NCBI GenBank assembly: GCA_050288625.1
Contig: JBNKEE010000047.1
Span: 24,147-88,146 of the forward strand
DNA length: 64,000 nt
From: JAAGZL01 sp050288625
GTDB taxonomy: Bacteria > Pseudomonadota > Gammaproteobacteria > Chromatiales > Chromatiaceae
Direction: 5' to 3'
Each line of letters begins with the position of its first letter. The stretch's first letter is position 1. Both the position numbers and the translations under genes were made by a program. Below are positions 34,928 through 42,833 of this stretch, in pieces. The notes beneath the pieces were generated by a model. It searched no databases. It worked only from the letters and a program-made list of their open reading frames with translations, and was not told where the DNA came from.

Positions 34928-36109
34928 CTATTTCTTCTTACCCTTCTTCTTGGTCGTGCTTTTTTTCTTAGCTGCAACTTTTTTCTTGGCCGGAGCCTTC
35001 TTTTTAGCTGGAGCTTTTTTCTTGGCTACGGTCTTTTTCCTAACCGGCGCTTTCTTTTTGGCCGTTGTCTTTTTCCTGGCTACCGTCTTTTTCTTTACTG
35101 CAGCCTTTTTCTTTACTGTGGGCTTTTTCTTGGTTACATTTTTTTTCTTTGTTGTACTCTTTTTCTTAACCGCAGCTTTCTTCTTGGGCGGTGTTTGTTT
35201 CTTGGCTGGAGTCTTCTTTTTGACCGACGTCTTTTTCTTAGCTGGTGCTTTCTTCTTTGTCGTAGCATTCTTTTTAGTCGTAGTCCTTTTCTTGACCGGC
35301 GTCTTCTTCGCAACCGGAATCTCATTTATTTCGGTATCTGTCTCCACGTCTTCCTCTGGCACCCCGCTATCCTCGCTATTCGCCAGCTGTCCTTGCACGG
35401 CCGCCTCGGCAACCTGTTCTACCTTATCCATGAGAGCCTGGGTCTTTTCTGCCTGGGATCTTGTCCAGTCATCAACGGCCTGATACAGAAAGTTTGTAAC
35501 CTCTTTAGGGGTTCCGCCCCCCTCTACTTCTCGCAGCTTGTCGTGCAGAAGATAGTATGAGACAAGGGAATGGATCTGTTGTTCGTAGGCCCGCAAGCGA
35601 TTGCTGATTACAACCTCGTTGCTATCTGCGCCACGGCCCACCCGGCCACCACACATATCACATACGCCATGCACCATGGGCGGGCTGGTGAATATATTGT
35701 ATCTCATGCCACAGGAGATACAGGTTCGACGACCCTCCAAGCGCTCCAGCAACACTTCATCTTCAACGTTTAGGTGCAGCGCCAGATCAAGGGTCATACC
35801 GCAGCCTTCCAACATCTCGTCCAGGGTATCCGCCTGAGCGGTAGAACGCGGGAAACCAACCAGAACAAAACCTGACTTTACATCCTGCTGAGCCATTCGA
35901 TCACGTATTACATCAAGCAGCAGCTCGTCGGGGATATACTGTCCATGCTCAAGATACGCTTGAGCCTGAATTCCTACCTCTAGTCTTTTTTCCACCGCAT
36001 CGGCCAGCATGTCTGCGATAGTGAGCAGAACTAGTCCGTATTTTTCTGCCAGCTTAACGGCATATTCGCCCTTATCAGATCCTGGCGGTCCCAGAAGCAC
36101 CATTCTCAT
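34928..36109 (-). CDS. Adenylate-kinase-like protein with histone-H1-like lysine tail
   Basis: Residues 1-215 resemble a bacterial adenylate kinase: P-loop GPPGSDKG, GFPRS, and an intact four-cysteine zinc lid (CISC and CDMC). Several usual catalytic positions differ: GKGT reads DKGE, the DGFPRT Asp is Val, TGDMLR reads IADMLA and the lid RxDD reads GADS. An acidic linker follows, then a 128-residue tail of about 20 six-residue units of the type APAKKK, TVAKKK and STTKKK. The tail resembles histone H1 or bacterial Hc1/AlgP-type DNA-binding tails. A nucleic-acid-associated or regulatory role is inferred; activity is doubtful. The ATG at 36109 fits the kinase N-terminus MRMVLLG; a TTG lies 12 bases upstream. 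Confidence 0.82.
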   Translation of the reverse strand: MRMVLLGPPGSDKGEYAVKLAEKYGLVLLTIADMLADAVEKRLEVGIQAQAYLEHGQYIPDELLLDVIRDRMAQQDVKSGFVLVGFPRSTAQADTLDEMLEGCGMTLDLALHLNVEDEVLLERLEGRRTCISCGMRYNIFTSPPMVHGVCDMCGGRVGRGADSNEVVISNRLRAYEQQIHSLVSYYLLHDKLREVEGGGTPKEVTNFLYQAVDDWTRSQAEKTQALMDKVEQVAEAAVQGQLANSEDSGVPEEDVETDTEINEIPVAKKTPVKKRTTTKKNATTKKKAPAKKKTSVKKKTPAKKQTPPKKKAAVKKKSTTKKKNVTKKKPTVKKKAAVKKKTVARKKTTAKKKAPVRKKTVAKKKAPAKKKAPAKKKVAAKKKSTTKKKGKKK

Positions 36110-36175
36110 TGTAATTCCCAACCTATATCCACTATTAGTATTATTTGCTGACGGCTAGATTGTTCGGTTAGCCGG

Positions 36176-36282
36176 TTATCCACATGTAACGGCTTGTTTT
36201 TAAAGGACAATCACTAAAACTCATAGGGTTATCCAAGTTTTGCATTTGTCCCTTCATCGATCCTCAGATAGAGTTATCCGAT
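36176..36282 (+). promoter_or_regulatory. Cluster of DnaA-box-like sites upstream of pfp
   Basis: One perfect DnaA box, TTATCCACA (36176-36184), is followed in the same orientation by TTATCCAAG (36229-36237) and TTATCCGAT (36274-36282). They lie in the 287-base divergent gap between the adenylate-kinase-like gene and pfp. Binding by DnaA is inferred. There is no dnaA, dnaN or gidA nearby to suggest the replication origin. Confidence 0.4.
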
Positions 36283-36408
36283 AATTCCCTTAAAGTCAAC
36301 GTAGCTGTGTGATCAAATATCTATTTAGAGTAAATTTCACAAGCCCAGCCAAGAAAGACATATTACAATCTCCTCCATCGACAATGATCATGCAAAAAGG
36401 AAGCACAG

Positions 36409-37671
36409 ATGAGTAGCAAAAACGCATTCTACGCCCAGTCTGGAGGGGTAACCGCCGTTATCAATGCATCTGCCTGCGGCGTCATCGAGACTGCACGTAA
36501 ACACAGCGACCGCATAGGAAGGGTGTTTGCCGGTAAAAATGGCATTATAGGGGCACTAACGGAAGAACTAATCGACACCAGCGCAGAAAGCGACGACGCC
36601 ATAGCAGCCCTACGCCATACCCCGTCCGGCGCCTTCGGCTCCTGTCGATTTAAGCTAAAAGGTCTAGAAGAGAACAGGCGTGAATACGAGCGCCTCATTG
36701 AGGTGTTCAAGGCTCACGATATTGGATACTTCTTTTATAACGGCGGCGGTGACTCGGCCGACACCTGCCACAAGGTATCCCAGTTATCTGAGACCATGGG
36801 TTTCCCAATTCAGGCCATACATGTACCCAAGACGGTAGACAACGATCTTCCCATAACCGATAACTGTCCTGGGTTCGGATCGGTCGCGAAATATATAGCC
36901 GTATCCACACGCGAGGCCAGCTATGACGTACGTTCCATGGCCAAGTCATCCACCAAGGTGTTTGTGTTGGAGGTGATGGGCCGTCACGCCGGTTGGATCG
37001 CCGCGGCCGGCGGCCTAGCAGCGGACGCGGATAACGATATCCCCATCGTTATCCTGTTTCCGGAGGTAGAGTTCGACCAAGAGGCCTTCCTGGCCAACTG
37101 CAAAGATAAGGTAGAGAGCCACGGTTATGTGATCGTGGTGGTGTCCGAGGGAGCGCACTGGCCTGACGGACGCTTCCTGGCTGAACAGGGTACCAGAGAT
37201 GCATTCGGCCATGCCCAGCTGGGAGGGGCAGCGCCGGTGGTGGCCAACATGATCAAAGAGCATTTGGGGTACAAGTTCCACTGGAGCGTGGCGGATTATC
37301 TGCAGCGCGCCGCCCGGCATCTGGCCTCCAAGACCGACGTGGAGCAGGCCTATGCTCTGGGACAGGCTGCTGTAGAGCTTGCACTAGAAGGCAAGAACGC
37401 CATTATGCCGGCCATAATCCGCACCTCCAATGACCCCTATAGATGGGAAATCAGAGAGGCGGCCCTATCCAAGGTTGCGAACGTAGAGAAGATGATGCCG
37501 ACTGAATTCATAACCGAGGACGGCTTTAGTATAACCCAGGCCTGCCGGGAGTATCTGCTACCACTTATCCAGGGAGAGGATTATCCTCCCTACAAAGACG
37601 GACTACCGGAGTACGTGACACTAAAAAATCTTGTGGTGCCAAGGAAATTAGCCGATAATTTCCAGCCGTAG
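36409..37671 (+). CDS. pfp: Pyrophosphate-dependent 6-phosphofructokinase
   Basis: Pfp interconverts fructose 6-phosphate and fructose 1,6-bisphosphate using pyrophosphate, so it can work in glycolysis or gluconeogenesis. The 420-residue protein has YNGGGDSADT in the phosphoryl-donor loop and PKTVDND. The Lys in PKTxDND, where ATP enzymes have PGT, marks pyrophosphate specificity. GRHAGWIA and the fructose-binding segments follow. Next to it lie hppA and ppa, which also handle pyrophosphate. In thiotrophic and methanotrophic bacteria the same pairing is thought to save energy in the Calvin or RuMP cycle. It is followed by hairpins. Confidence 0.95.
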   Translation: MSSKNAFYAQSGGVTAVINASACGVIETARKHSDRIGRVFAGKNGIIGALTEELIDTSAESDDAIAALRHTPSGAFGSCRFKLKGLEENRREYERLIEVFKAHDIGYFFYNGGGDSADTCHKVSQLSETMGFPIQAIHVPKTVDNDLPITDNCPGFGSVAKYIAVSTREASYDVRSMAKSSTKVFVLEVMGRHAGWIAAAGGLAADADNDIPIVILFPEVEFDQEAFLANCKDKVESHGYVIVVVSEGAHWPDGRFLAEQGTRDAFGHAQLGGAAPVVANMIKEHLGYKFHWSVADYLQRAARHLASKTDVEQAYALGQAAVELALEGKNAIMPAIIRTSNDPYRWEIREAALSKVANVEKMMPTEFITEDGFSITQACREYLLPLIQGEDYPPYKDGLPEYVTLKNLVVPRKLADNFQP

Positions 37672-37691
37672 CAATCCGGGAAAATATTTCA

Positions 37692-37713
37692 CGGGGGGTC
37701 TGACCCCCCGTTT
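37692..37713 (+). terminator. Probable intrinsic terminator after pfp
   Basis: CGGGGGG and CCCCCCG pair around TCTGA, followed by TTT. A second stem, GCGGCC/GGCCGC followed by TTT, lies at 37753-37776. Together they separate pfp from hppA. Confidence 0.7.
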
Positions 37714-37911
37714 CTATGTTACAAATTAACAAAATTCAAACAGTTATAAAATGCGGCCAACCAAATGGGCCGCTTTAGCTGGAATTTTACATAAACATTT
37801 ACACTGGAATTCACAAAAGGGTTCCTGAATATAAATACATATAAAGTTACCGGAAAAATACTGCATCAATACGAAAACTCACAGCATATTAAGCACTTAG
37901 GAGAAGATATA

Positions 37912-39948
37912 ATGTCACTTGAACTGATATTTGCCCTGGTCTGCGCTGCAGCAGCCGTGGTATATGGGATCGTTTCTGTGAAATGGATCCTAGCTCAGCC
38001 GGAAGGAAACGACCGGATGAAAGAGATTGCAGGGGCCGTGCAAGAAGGCGCCAAGGCCTATCTAAACCGCCAATACTCAGCGATTGGCCTGGTGGGCGTT
38101 ATCCTATTGATTGTTATTTGGTACGCCCTCAACGCCGGCACCGCAATCGGTTTTGCCATCGGCGCAATCCTTTCCGGTGCTGCCGGATACATCGGCATGA
38201 ACATCTCTGTACGCTCTAATCTACGTACTGCTGAGGCAGCAAACAACGGTATAAACGCAGCGCTGCAGATAGCATTCCGTGGTGGCGCCATCACCGGTAT
38301 GCTGGTAGTTGGCCTGGGCCTGCTGGGTGTTGCCGGTTACTATGCCGGACTCCATCTGGCCGGTGTAAGCGACAAGGATGCCCTGCATGCCCTGGTTGGC
38401 CTGGCCTTCGGCGGATCTCTGATCTCTATCTTCGCTCGACTGGGCGGCGGCATCTTCACCAAGGGTGCAGACGTAGGTGCCGACATCGTGGGTAAAGTAG
38501 AGGCAGGTATTCCTGAGGATGATCCCCGCAACCCAGCCGTTATCGCTGACAACGTAGGTGATAACGTAGGCGACTGCGCTGGCATGGCTGCCGATCTGTT
38601 TGAAACCTATGCTGTAACCGTAGTCGCCACTATGCTATTGGGCGGACTATTGCTGACCAGTGCCGGTGCAACTGCTATTACCTACCCACTGGTTCTGGGT
38701 GGTGTATCCATTATCGCCTCTATAATCGGCACCTTCTTCGTAAAGGCCAAAGACGGGGCTACCAACGTCATGCCAGCCCTGTACAGGGGTCTGGCTGTAG
38801 CTGGCGCCATCTCTGCCGTAGCCTACTACTTCGTAACCAGCATGATGATGGGCACTGTGGTTATTGACGGTGTGGCCAACCCAGGAACGGCCCTATATTT
38901 CTGCGCCTTGATTGGACTGGGCCTAACCGCGGCCATGGTGGTGATCACTGAGTACTACACCTCAACCGAGTTCAAACCGGTACGCTATATAGCCGAGGCC
39001 TCCACTACCGGTGACGGCACCAACGTGATCGCCGGACTGGGCATCTCCATGAAATCTACCGCCGCGCCGGTAATCGTTATCTGTGCCGCTATCTGGGGCT
39101 GCTTCGAGCTGGCCGGCCTGTATGGTATCGCCATCGCCGCCACCTCTATGCTCTCTATGTCTGGCATCATCGTGGCCCTGGACGCCTACGGCCCCATTAC
39201 CGATAACGCCGGCGGTATCGCCGAGATGGCCGAGCTGGATGAAAAGATCCGCAACATCACCGATCCACTGGACGCAGTCGGCAATACCACCAAGGCCGTG
39301 ACCAAAGGGTACGCCATCGGCTCCGCTGGTCTGGCCGCCCTGGTACTGTTCGCCGACTACACCCACACCCTTGACACGCATTTGGGTAGCGTCACATCTT
39401 TCGACCTCTCCAATCACATGGTTCTGATCGGTCTGTTGATCGGCGGTCTGGTGCCTTTCCTGTTTGGCGCCATGGCCATGGAAGCTGTTGGTAAGGCTGC
39501 CGGCGGCATCGTAAACGAGGTGCGTCGTCAGTTTAAGGAGATGCCGGGCATCATGGATCACACCCAGAAGCCTGACTACTCCAAGGCCGTAGACATGCTG
39601 ACCAAGGCCGCTATTAAGGAGATGGTAGTGCCATCCCTGCTGCCTATCGCCGTTCCTATCCTGGTCGGTCTTATACTGGGCGCTCAGGCCCTGGGTGGAC
39701 TGCTGATCGGCACCATCGTTACCGGTCTGTTCGTGGCAATCTCCATGACCGCCGGTGGTGGCGCTTGGGATAACGCCAAAAAATATATTGAGGACGGCAA
39801 CTTCGGCGGCAAAGGCTCCGACGCCCACAAGGCGGCGGTCACCGGTGACACCGTAGGCGACCCCTACAAAGACACCGCTGGTCCTGCAATCAACCCGCTG
39901 ATTAAGATCATTAACATCGTGGCGCTACTGATCGTGCCGCTGCTGTAG
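37912..39948 (+). CDS. hppA: Membrane-bound proton-pumping pyrophosphatase
   Basis: HppA couples pyrophosphate hydrolysis to ion pumping. The 678-residue protein has about 16 membrane helices and the pyrophosphate-binding motifs GADVGADIVGKVE, DDPRNPAVIADNVGDNVGD and the C-terminal DNAKKYIE and DTVGDPYKDTAGP. The segment GNTTKAVTKGYAIGSA carries Lys and Thr at the positions that distinguish potassium-independent proton pumps from potassium-dependent ones (where Ala and Gly are usual), so a K-independent H+ pump is predicted. It follows pfp and precedes soluble ppa. Confidence 0.97.
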   Translation: MSLELIFALVCAAAAVVYGIVSVKWILAQPEGNDRMKEIAGAVQEGAKAYLNRQYSAIGLVGVILLIVIWYALNAGTAIGFAIGAILSGAAGYIGMNISVRSNLRTAEAANNGINAALQIAFRGGAITGMLVVGLGLLGVAGYYAGLHLAGVSDKDALHALVGLAFGGSLISIFARLGGGIFTKGADVGADIVGKVEAGIPEDDPRNPAVIADNVGDNVGDCAGMAADLFETYAVTVVATMLLGGLLLTSAGATAITYPLVLGGVSIIASIIGTFFVKAKDGATNVMPALYRGLAVAGAISAVAYYFVTSMMMGTVVIDGVANPGTALYFCALIGLGLTAAMVVITEYYTSTEFKPVRYIAEASTTGDGTNVIAGLGISMKSTAAPVIVICAAIWGCFELAGLYGIAIAATSMLSMSGIIVALDAYGPITDNAGGIAEMAELDEKIRNITDPLDAVGNTTKAVTKGYAIGSAGLAALVLFADYTHTLDTHLGSVTSFDLSNHMVLIGLLIGGLVPFLFGAMAMEAVGKAAGGIVNEVRRQFKEMPGIMDHTQKPDYSKAVDMLTKAAIKEMVVPSLLPIAVPILVGLILGAQALGGLLIGTIVTGLFVAISMTAGGGAWDNAKKYIEDGNFGGKGSDAHKAAVTGDTVGDPYKDTAGPAINPLIKIINIVALLIVPLL

Positions 39949-39973
39949 ACAAAAGCTAATGACCTGAAGCCAT

Positions 39974-40002
39974 AAGGCCGGCTATAATAGCCGGCCTTTT
40001 TT
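39974..40002 (+). terminator. Intrinsic terminator after hppA
   Basis: An 11-base-pair perfect stem AAGGCCGGCTA/TAGCCGGCCTT around TAA is followed by six T residues, 25 bases after the hppA stop and 23 bases before ppa. Confidence 0.9.
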
Positions 40003-40024
40003 GTCATAAATCAAAGGTGTCCCA

Positions 40025-40573
40025 ATGAATCTGGATCGTGTTAGTTCTGGCAAGGATGTGCCGAATGAGATCAACGTCATCATTGAAATCCCGGCCCACT
40101 CAGACCCGGTGAAGTATGAGCTGGACAAAGAAACCGGCGCCATGTTCGTCGATCGCTTCATGTCCACCGCCATGCAGTATCCTTGTAACTATGGATACGT
40201 GCCCCATACCCTGTCCAAGGATGGTGATCCAGTGGACGTATTGGTACTAACGCCATATCCCCTGATTCCAGGCTCTGTAATCCAGTGCCGCCCGGTTGGT
40301 GTACTAAAGATGACTGACGAATCAGGCGACGACGCCAAAATCCTAGCCGTACCGGTGGACAAACTGTGTCGCTCCTATCGCCAGATATCCAGCTTCCGCG
40401 ATGTGGCCGAGGGCGAGCTCAACCGCATCTCCCATTTTTTCGAGCACTACAAGGATCTGGACGAGGGCAAATGGGTCCGGGTCGAAGGCTGGGGTGACGT
40501 GGACGAGGCCAAACAGGAGATTATGGACAGCATGGAGATGTTCGAGAACGCGCCAGAGCGCCCAAATTTCTAG
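40025..40573 (+). CDS. ppa: Inorganic pyrophosphatase (family I)
   Basis: Ppa hydrolyses pyrophosphate in the cytoplasm. The 182-residue protein shows EIPAHSDPVKYELDKETG, the family signature YVPHTLSKDGDPVDVLVL with the metal-binding Asp cluster, and the lysine-containing VDKLC region near residue 115. Full length for family I. It lies just after the hppA terminator, so it can be expressed separately. Its presence beside Pfp and HppA is notable, because it would compete with both for pyrophosphate. Confidence 0.97.
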   Translation: MNLDRVSSGKDVPNEINVIIEIPAHSDPVKYELDKETGAMFVDRFMSTAMQYPCNYGYVPHTLSKDGDPVDVLVLTPYPLIPGSVIQCRPVGVLKMTDESGDDAKILAVPVDKLCRSYRQISSFRDVAEGELNRISHFFEHYKDLDEGKWVRVEGWGDVDEAKQEIMDSMEMFENAPERPNF

Positions 40574-40596
40574 ATAGTAAGGAAATTAGTATATTT

Positions 40597-41166
40597 ATGA
40601 AGATCTGTATTGTATCCGATAGTCACGACCACATCCTGCTGCTGGACGCCGCCGCAGCAGAGGCCAAAGAGCGTGGCGCCGAGGCCATACTCCACTGCGG
40701 CGACATTGTGGCCCCCAACACCATGAAGTGTCTGAAAAAATATGAAATCCCGGTACACGCCATTCACGGCAATAATACCGGTGACCTCTACACCATGGGG
40801 GTGATGGCGGCAAAGCCGGGCAATATGATCGAATACCACGGCATGGATGCCAAACTGACCCTTGGCGGCAAGCGTATCTTTATAGTCCACTATCCCCATT
40901 ACGCTCGCGCCATGGCCGCCACCGGTGATTGGGATCTGGTATGCTATGGACACAGCCACCTGTATCAAGATGAACTGGTGCCGAATATAAAGGGCGGTCA
41001 TACTCTCTTGCTCAACCCCGGCACCATCGGGGGTGTAGGTGACTCTCCGGCCACCTACATAATGATGGATCTGGAGACCATGGAGTTTGAGAGATGCGAC
41101 ATATCCAAGAGTGTCGAGAAGAATGCCCCGCCGCCAGTAGATGACTACGGCCTACCGATCTACTGA
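40597..41166 (+). CDS. YfcE-like metallophosphoesterase
   Basis: A 189-residue calcineurin-like phosphoesterase. The dinuclear metal-binding motifs are in order: SDSHDH at residues 8-13, HCGDIV, HGNNTGD, and the C-terminal GHSHLYQDEL and NPGTIGG. The closest characterised relatives are YfcE and MJ0936-type phosphodiesterases, whose natural substrates are not settled. It begins 23 bases after ppa and precedes moaC by 23 bases, so it may be part of a short operon. Confidence 0.87.
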   Translation: MKICIVSDSHDHILLLDAAAAEAKERGAEAILHCGDIVAPNTMKCLKKYEIPVHAIHGNNTGDLYTMGVMAAKPGNMIEYHGMDAKLTLGGKRIFIVHYPHYARAMAATGDWDLVCYGHSHLYQDELVPNIKGGHTLLLNPGTIGGVGDSPATYIMMDLETMEFERCDISKSVEKNAPPPVDDYGLPIY

Positions 41167-41189
41167 ACCTAACGTCAGGAACAGAACAG

Positions 41190-41672
41190 ATGAGCGAACT
41201 GACCCATTTCAACCTGTCCGGCGAGGCCCACATGGTGGACGTGGGGGACAAGGATAACAACGAGCGCATCGCAGTAGCGGAAGGGGTCATCCGTATGCAA
41301 CCCACCACCCTGGAACTGATCATCCAGGGCGAGCACAAGAAGGGTGATGTGCTGGGGGTGGCACGGGTCGCTGGCATAATGGCGGCAAAAAAGACCCCGG
41401 AGCTAGTGCCCCTGTGTCATCCGCTTATGCTCACTAACGTCAACATAGAGCTGGAGCCGAACACCACAACCTCCAGCGTCAAATGTCGGAGCACGGTAAA
41501 GACAGTTGGTCAGACCGGTGTGGAGATGGAGGCCATGTGCGCCACTCAGGTAACCCTGCTCACCATTTATGACATGTGCAAGGCAGTGGACCGTGGCATG
41601 ACTATAGATCAGGTCAGGCTCATGGAGAAGGCCGGGGGCAAATCCGGAGTCTGGGTCAGGGAAGAATCCTGA
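41190..41672 (+). CDS. moaC: Cyclic pyranopterin monophosphate synthase MoaC
   Basis: MoaC completes formation of cyclic pyranopterin monophosphate, the first stage of molybdenum cofactor synthesis. The 160-residue protein has MVDVGDKDNNERIAVAEG near the N-terminus, VARVAGIMAAKKTPELVPLCHPL with conserved His and Lys, and the C-terminal GVEMEAMCA and MEKAGGKSG. No other moa gene is in the window. It is followed after 11 bases by engB. Confidence 0.97.
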   Translation: MSELTHFNLSGEAHMVDVGDKDNNERIAVAEGVIRMQPTTLELIIQGEHKKGDVLGVARVAGIMAAKKTPELVPLCHPLMLTNVNIELEPNTTTSSVKCRSTVKTVGQTGVEMEAMCATQVTLLTIYDMCKAVDRGMTIDQVRLMEKAGGKSGVWVREES

Positions 41673-41683
41673 CCAGTTCCAAA

Positions 41684-42319
41684 ATGAACCCGATCTACCA
41701 TCAAGCAGGATTCCTGACCAGTGCCGCCAAGCTCTCACAATGCCCTCCGGACACAGGTATGGAAGTGGCATTTGCCGGTCGTTCCAATGCCGGAAAATCC
41801 AGCGCCCTGAACGTCCTGTGCCAGCAGAAGGCCCTGGCCCGCACCAGTAAGACCCCTGGCCGCACCCAGTTGTTGAACTTCTTCATCGTAGATGAGCAGA
41901 GACGTCTGGTGGACCTGCCTGGATACGGCTTCGCCAAGGTCTCGGAACAGATTAAGCAGCAATGGCAACAGGCCATGGCCGACTATCTGGAAAACCGCCA
42001 TTCCCTGCGTGGAGTGGTCCTACTGGTGGACGTGCGTCACCCCATGAAAGAGTTCGACCGGCAGATGCTGGAGTGGAGCGATCAGATTGGCCTGCCGGTG
42101 CATATCCTCCTGACCAAGGCGGACAAGCTGGGACGCGGCGCGGCGGCAAAAAGCCTGCAACAAGCGCGCAAGGAGATTGGTCAATACGGGGAAGGAATCA
42201 CAGTACAGCTTTTCTCCGCCCTGAAACGCCAGGGGATAGATGAGGCGCATGCGGTGTTGGATAGGTGGCTCAAGTTAAACCAACCCATTGATGAGCATCA
42301 TTCAATGATTCCATTCTAA
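41684..42319 (+). CDS. engB: Ribosome biogenesis GTP-binding protein EngB (YihA/YsxC)
   Basis: EngB is an essential small GTPase for large-subunit assembly and cell division. The 211-residue protein has G1 GRSNAGKSS, G2 TPGRTQ, G3 DLPGYG and G4 TKADKLG. I start it at 41684 (MNPIYHQAGFLTSAAKLSQ), the family N-terminus; the open frame extends further upstream inside moaC but without support. In E. coli and Pseudomonas engB faces polA across a small RNA gene. Here an arsenic cassette is interposed. Confidence 0.95.
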   Translation: MNPIYHQAGFLTSAAKLSQCPPDTGMEVAFAGRSNAGKSSALNVLCQQKALARTSKTPGRTQLLNFFIVDEQRRLVDLPGYGFAKVSEQIKQQWQQAMADYLENRHSLRGVVLLVDVRHPMKEFDRQMLEWSDQIGLPVHILLTKADKLGRGAAAKSLQQARKEIGQYGEGITVQLFSALKRQGIDEAHAVLDRWLKLNQPIDEHHSMIPF

Positions 42320-42326
42320 GCATTCA

Positions 42327-42362
42327 TTCGACGCAATGCCTGTTGATTATTGCGCCCTACGG
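42327..42362 (+). repeat. REP-like interspersed repeat, copy B, left of arsRM
   Basis: Begins TTCGACGCAATGCCTGTTGA and ends CGCCCTACGG. It matches copy A (minus strand, 34870-34835) at 31 of 36 positions. From its CAATGCC onward it matches the copy right of arsM at 23 of 27 positions. It starts 7 bases after the engB stop. Confidence 0.7.
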
Positions 42363-42419
42363 TCCTTCCCATACCTTTCGAATAATCGTCCACCTTTTAT
42401 CCTTCGCATAAATTTTGAC

Positions 42420-42453
42420 TTGACATCGCAGCGTATTATCGTAATATTACGAT
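42420..42453 (+). promoter_or_regulatory. arsR promoter with overlapping palindromic operator
   Basis: A -35 TTGACA (42420-42425) and a -10 TAATAT (42442-42447) with 16-base spacing precede the arsR ATG at 42461. A perfect 16-base palindrome, ATCGTAATATTACGAT (42438-42453), covers the -10. This is the classic layout for repression by an ArsR/SmtB protein. Autoregulation is inferred. Confidence 0.75.
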
Positions 42454-42460
42454 TAATATT

Positions 42461-42778
42461 ATGGGACGCTCAAAGAAACAAGTATTTTCCACAGACCAGA
42501 ACCACATCGCGGATCTGGCCAAGGCCTTGGGTCATCCGGCTCGCATAGCCATTTTAGAGTTTCTGGCCCGAAGCAATACCTGTATGTGCGGCGATATCGT
42601 AGATAAGTTGCCATTGTCGCAATCGACCGTATCGCAGCATCTACGCGAACTTAAAAATGCCGGGCTAATAAAAGGCAATATAGAAGGGACAAGAGTATGC
42701 TACTGCATCGATAACAAGGCACTTGAGCAAGCCCGCAAGCTACTGGATCAATTCTTCACCACCAAGAGCTGCTGTTAA
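42461..42778 (+). CDS. arsR: ArsR/SmtB-family metalloregulator
   Basis: A 105-residue winged-helix repressor. The HTH reads LPLSQSTVSQHLRELKNAGLI. The N-terminal LAKALGHPARIAILEFL block is the ArsR signature. Two cysteines at 41 and 43 (NTCMCGD) lie at the position of the arsenite-binding Cys pair of type-1 ArsR, and a further VCYC and a terminal CC follow. Arsenite or antimonite should release it from DNA. Matching operator-like palindromes precede both arsR and arsM, so it probably controls both. Confidence 0.88.
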   Translation: MGRSKKQVFSTDQNHIADLAKALGHPARIAILEFLARSNTCMCGDIVDKLPLSQSTVSQHLRELKNAGLIKGNIEGTRVCYCIDNKALEQARKLLDQFFTTKSCC

Positions 42779-42797
42779 AATTTTTTTACTTCAAACA

Positions 42798-42813
42798 ATC
42801 GTAATTTAACGAT
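42798..42813 (+). promoter_or_regulatory. Second ArsR operator-like palindrome, upstream of arsM
   Basis: ATCGTAATTTAACGAT shares the ATCGT...ACGAT arms and most of the centre with the arsR operator. It stands 20 bases before the arsM ATG. It may allow separate regulation of arsM; binding is inferred. Confidence 0.6.
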
Positions 42814-42833
42814 CAAGAATGTAGGAACAGACA

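Noticed and set aside
34928..35330. Tandem 18-bp units as a CRISPR-like or minisatellite array
   Set aside because: The units are in frame and encode the xxxKKK tail; there are no conserved repeats with unique spacers.
34886..35560. Two long hydrophobic open frames on the plus strand (34886-35560 and 34950-35483) resembling membrane proteins
   Set aside because: They are antisense images of the lysine-rich tail: AAG/AAA codons read backward give Phe/Leu codons. The periodicity follows the tail repeats and no ribosome-binding site or family match is seen.
36176..36282. DnaA boxes as a chromosomal origin
   Set aside because: Only one perfect box, no AT-rich unwinding element of note and no dnaA, dnaN, gyrB or gidA nearby. 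Kept only as a possible regulatory cluster.
38962..39828. A 288-codon minus-strand open frame inside hppA
   Set aside because: Antisense to a strongly conserved gene with biased third positions; a shadow frame.
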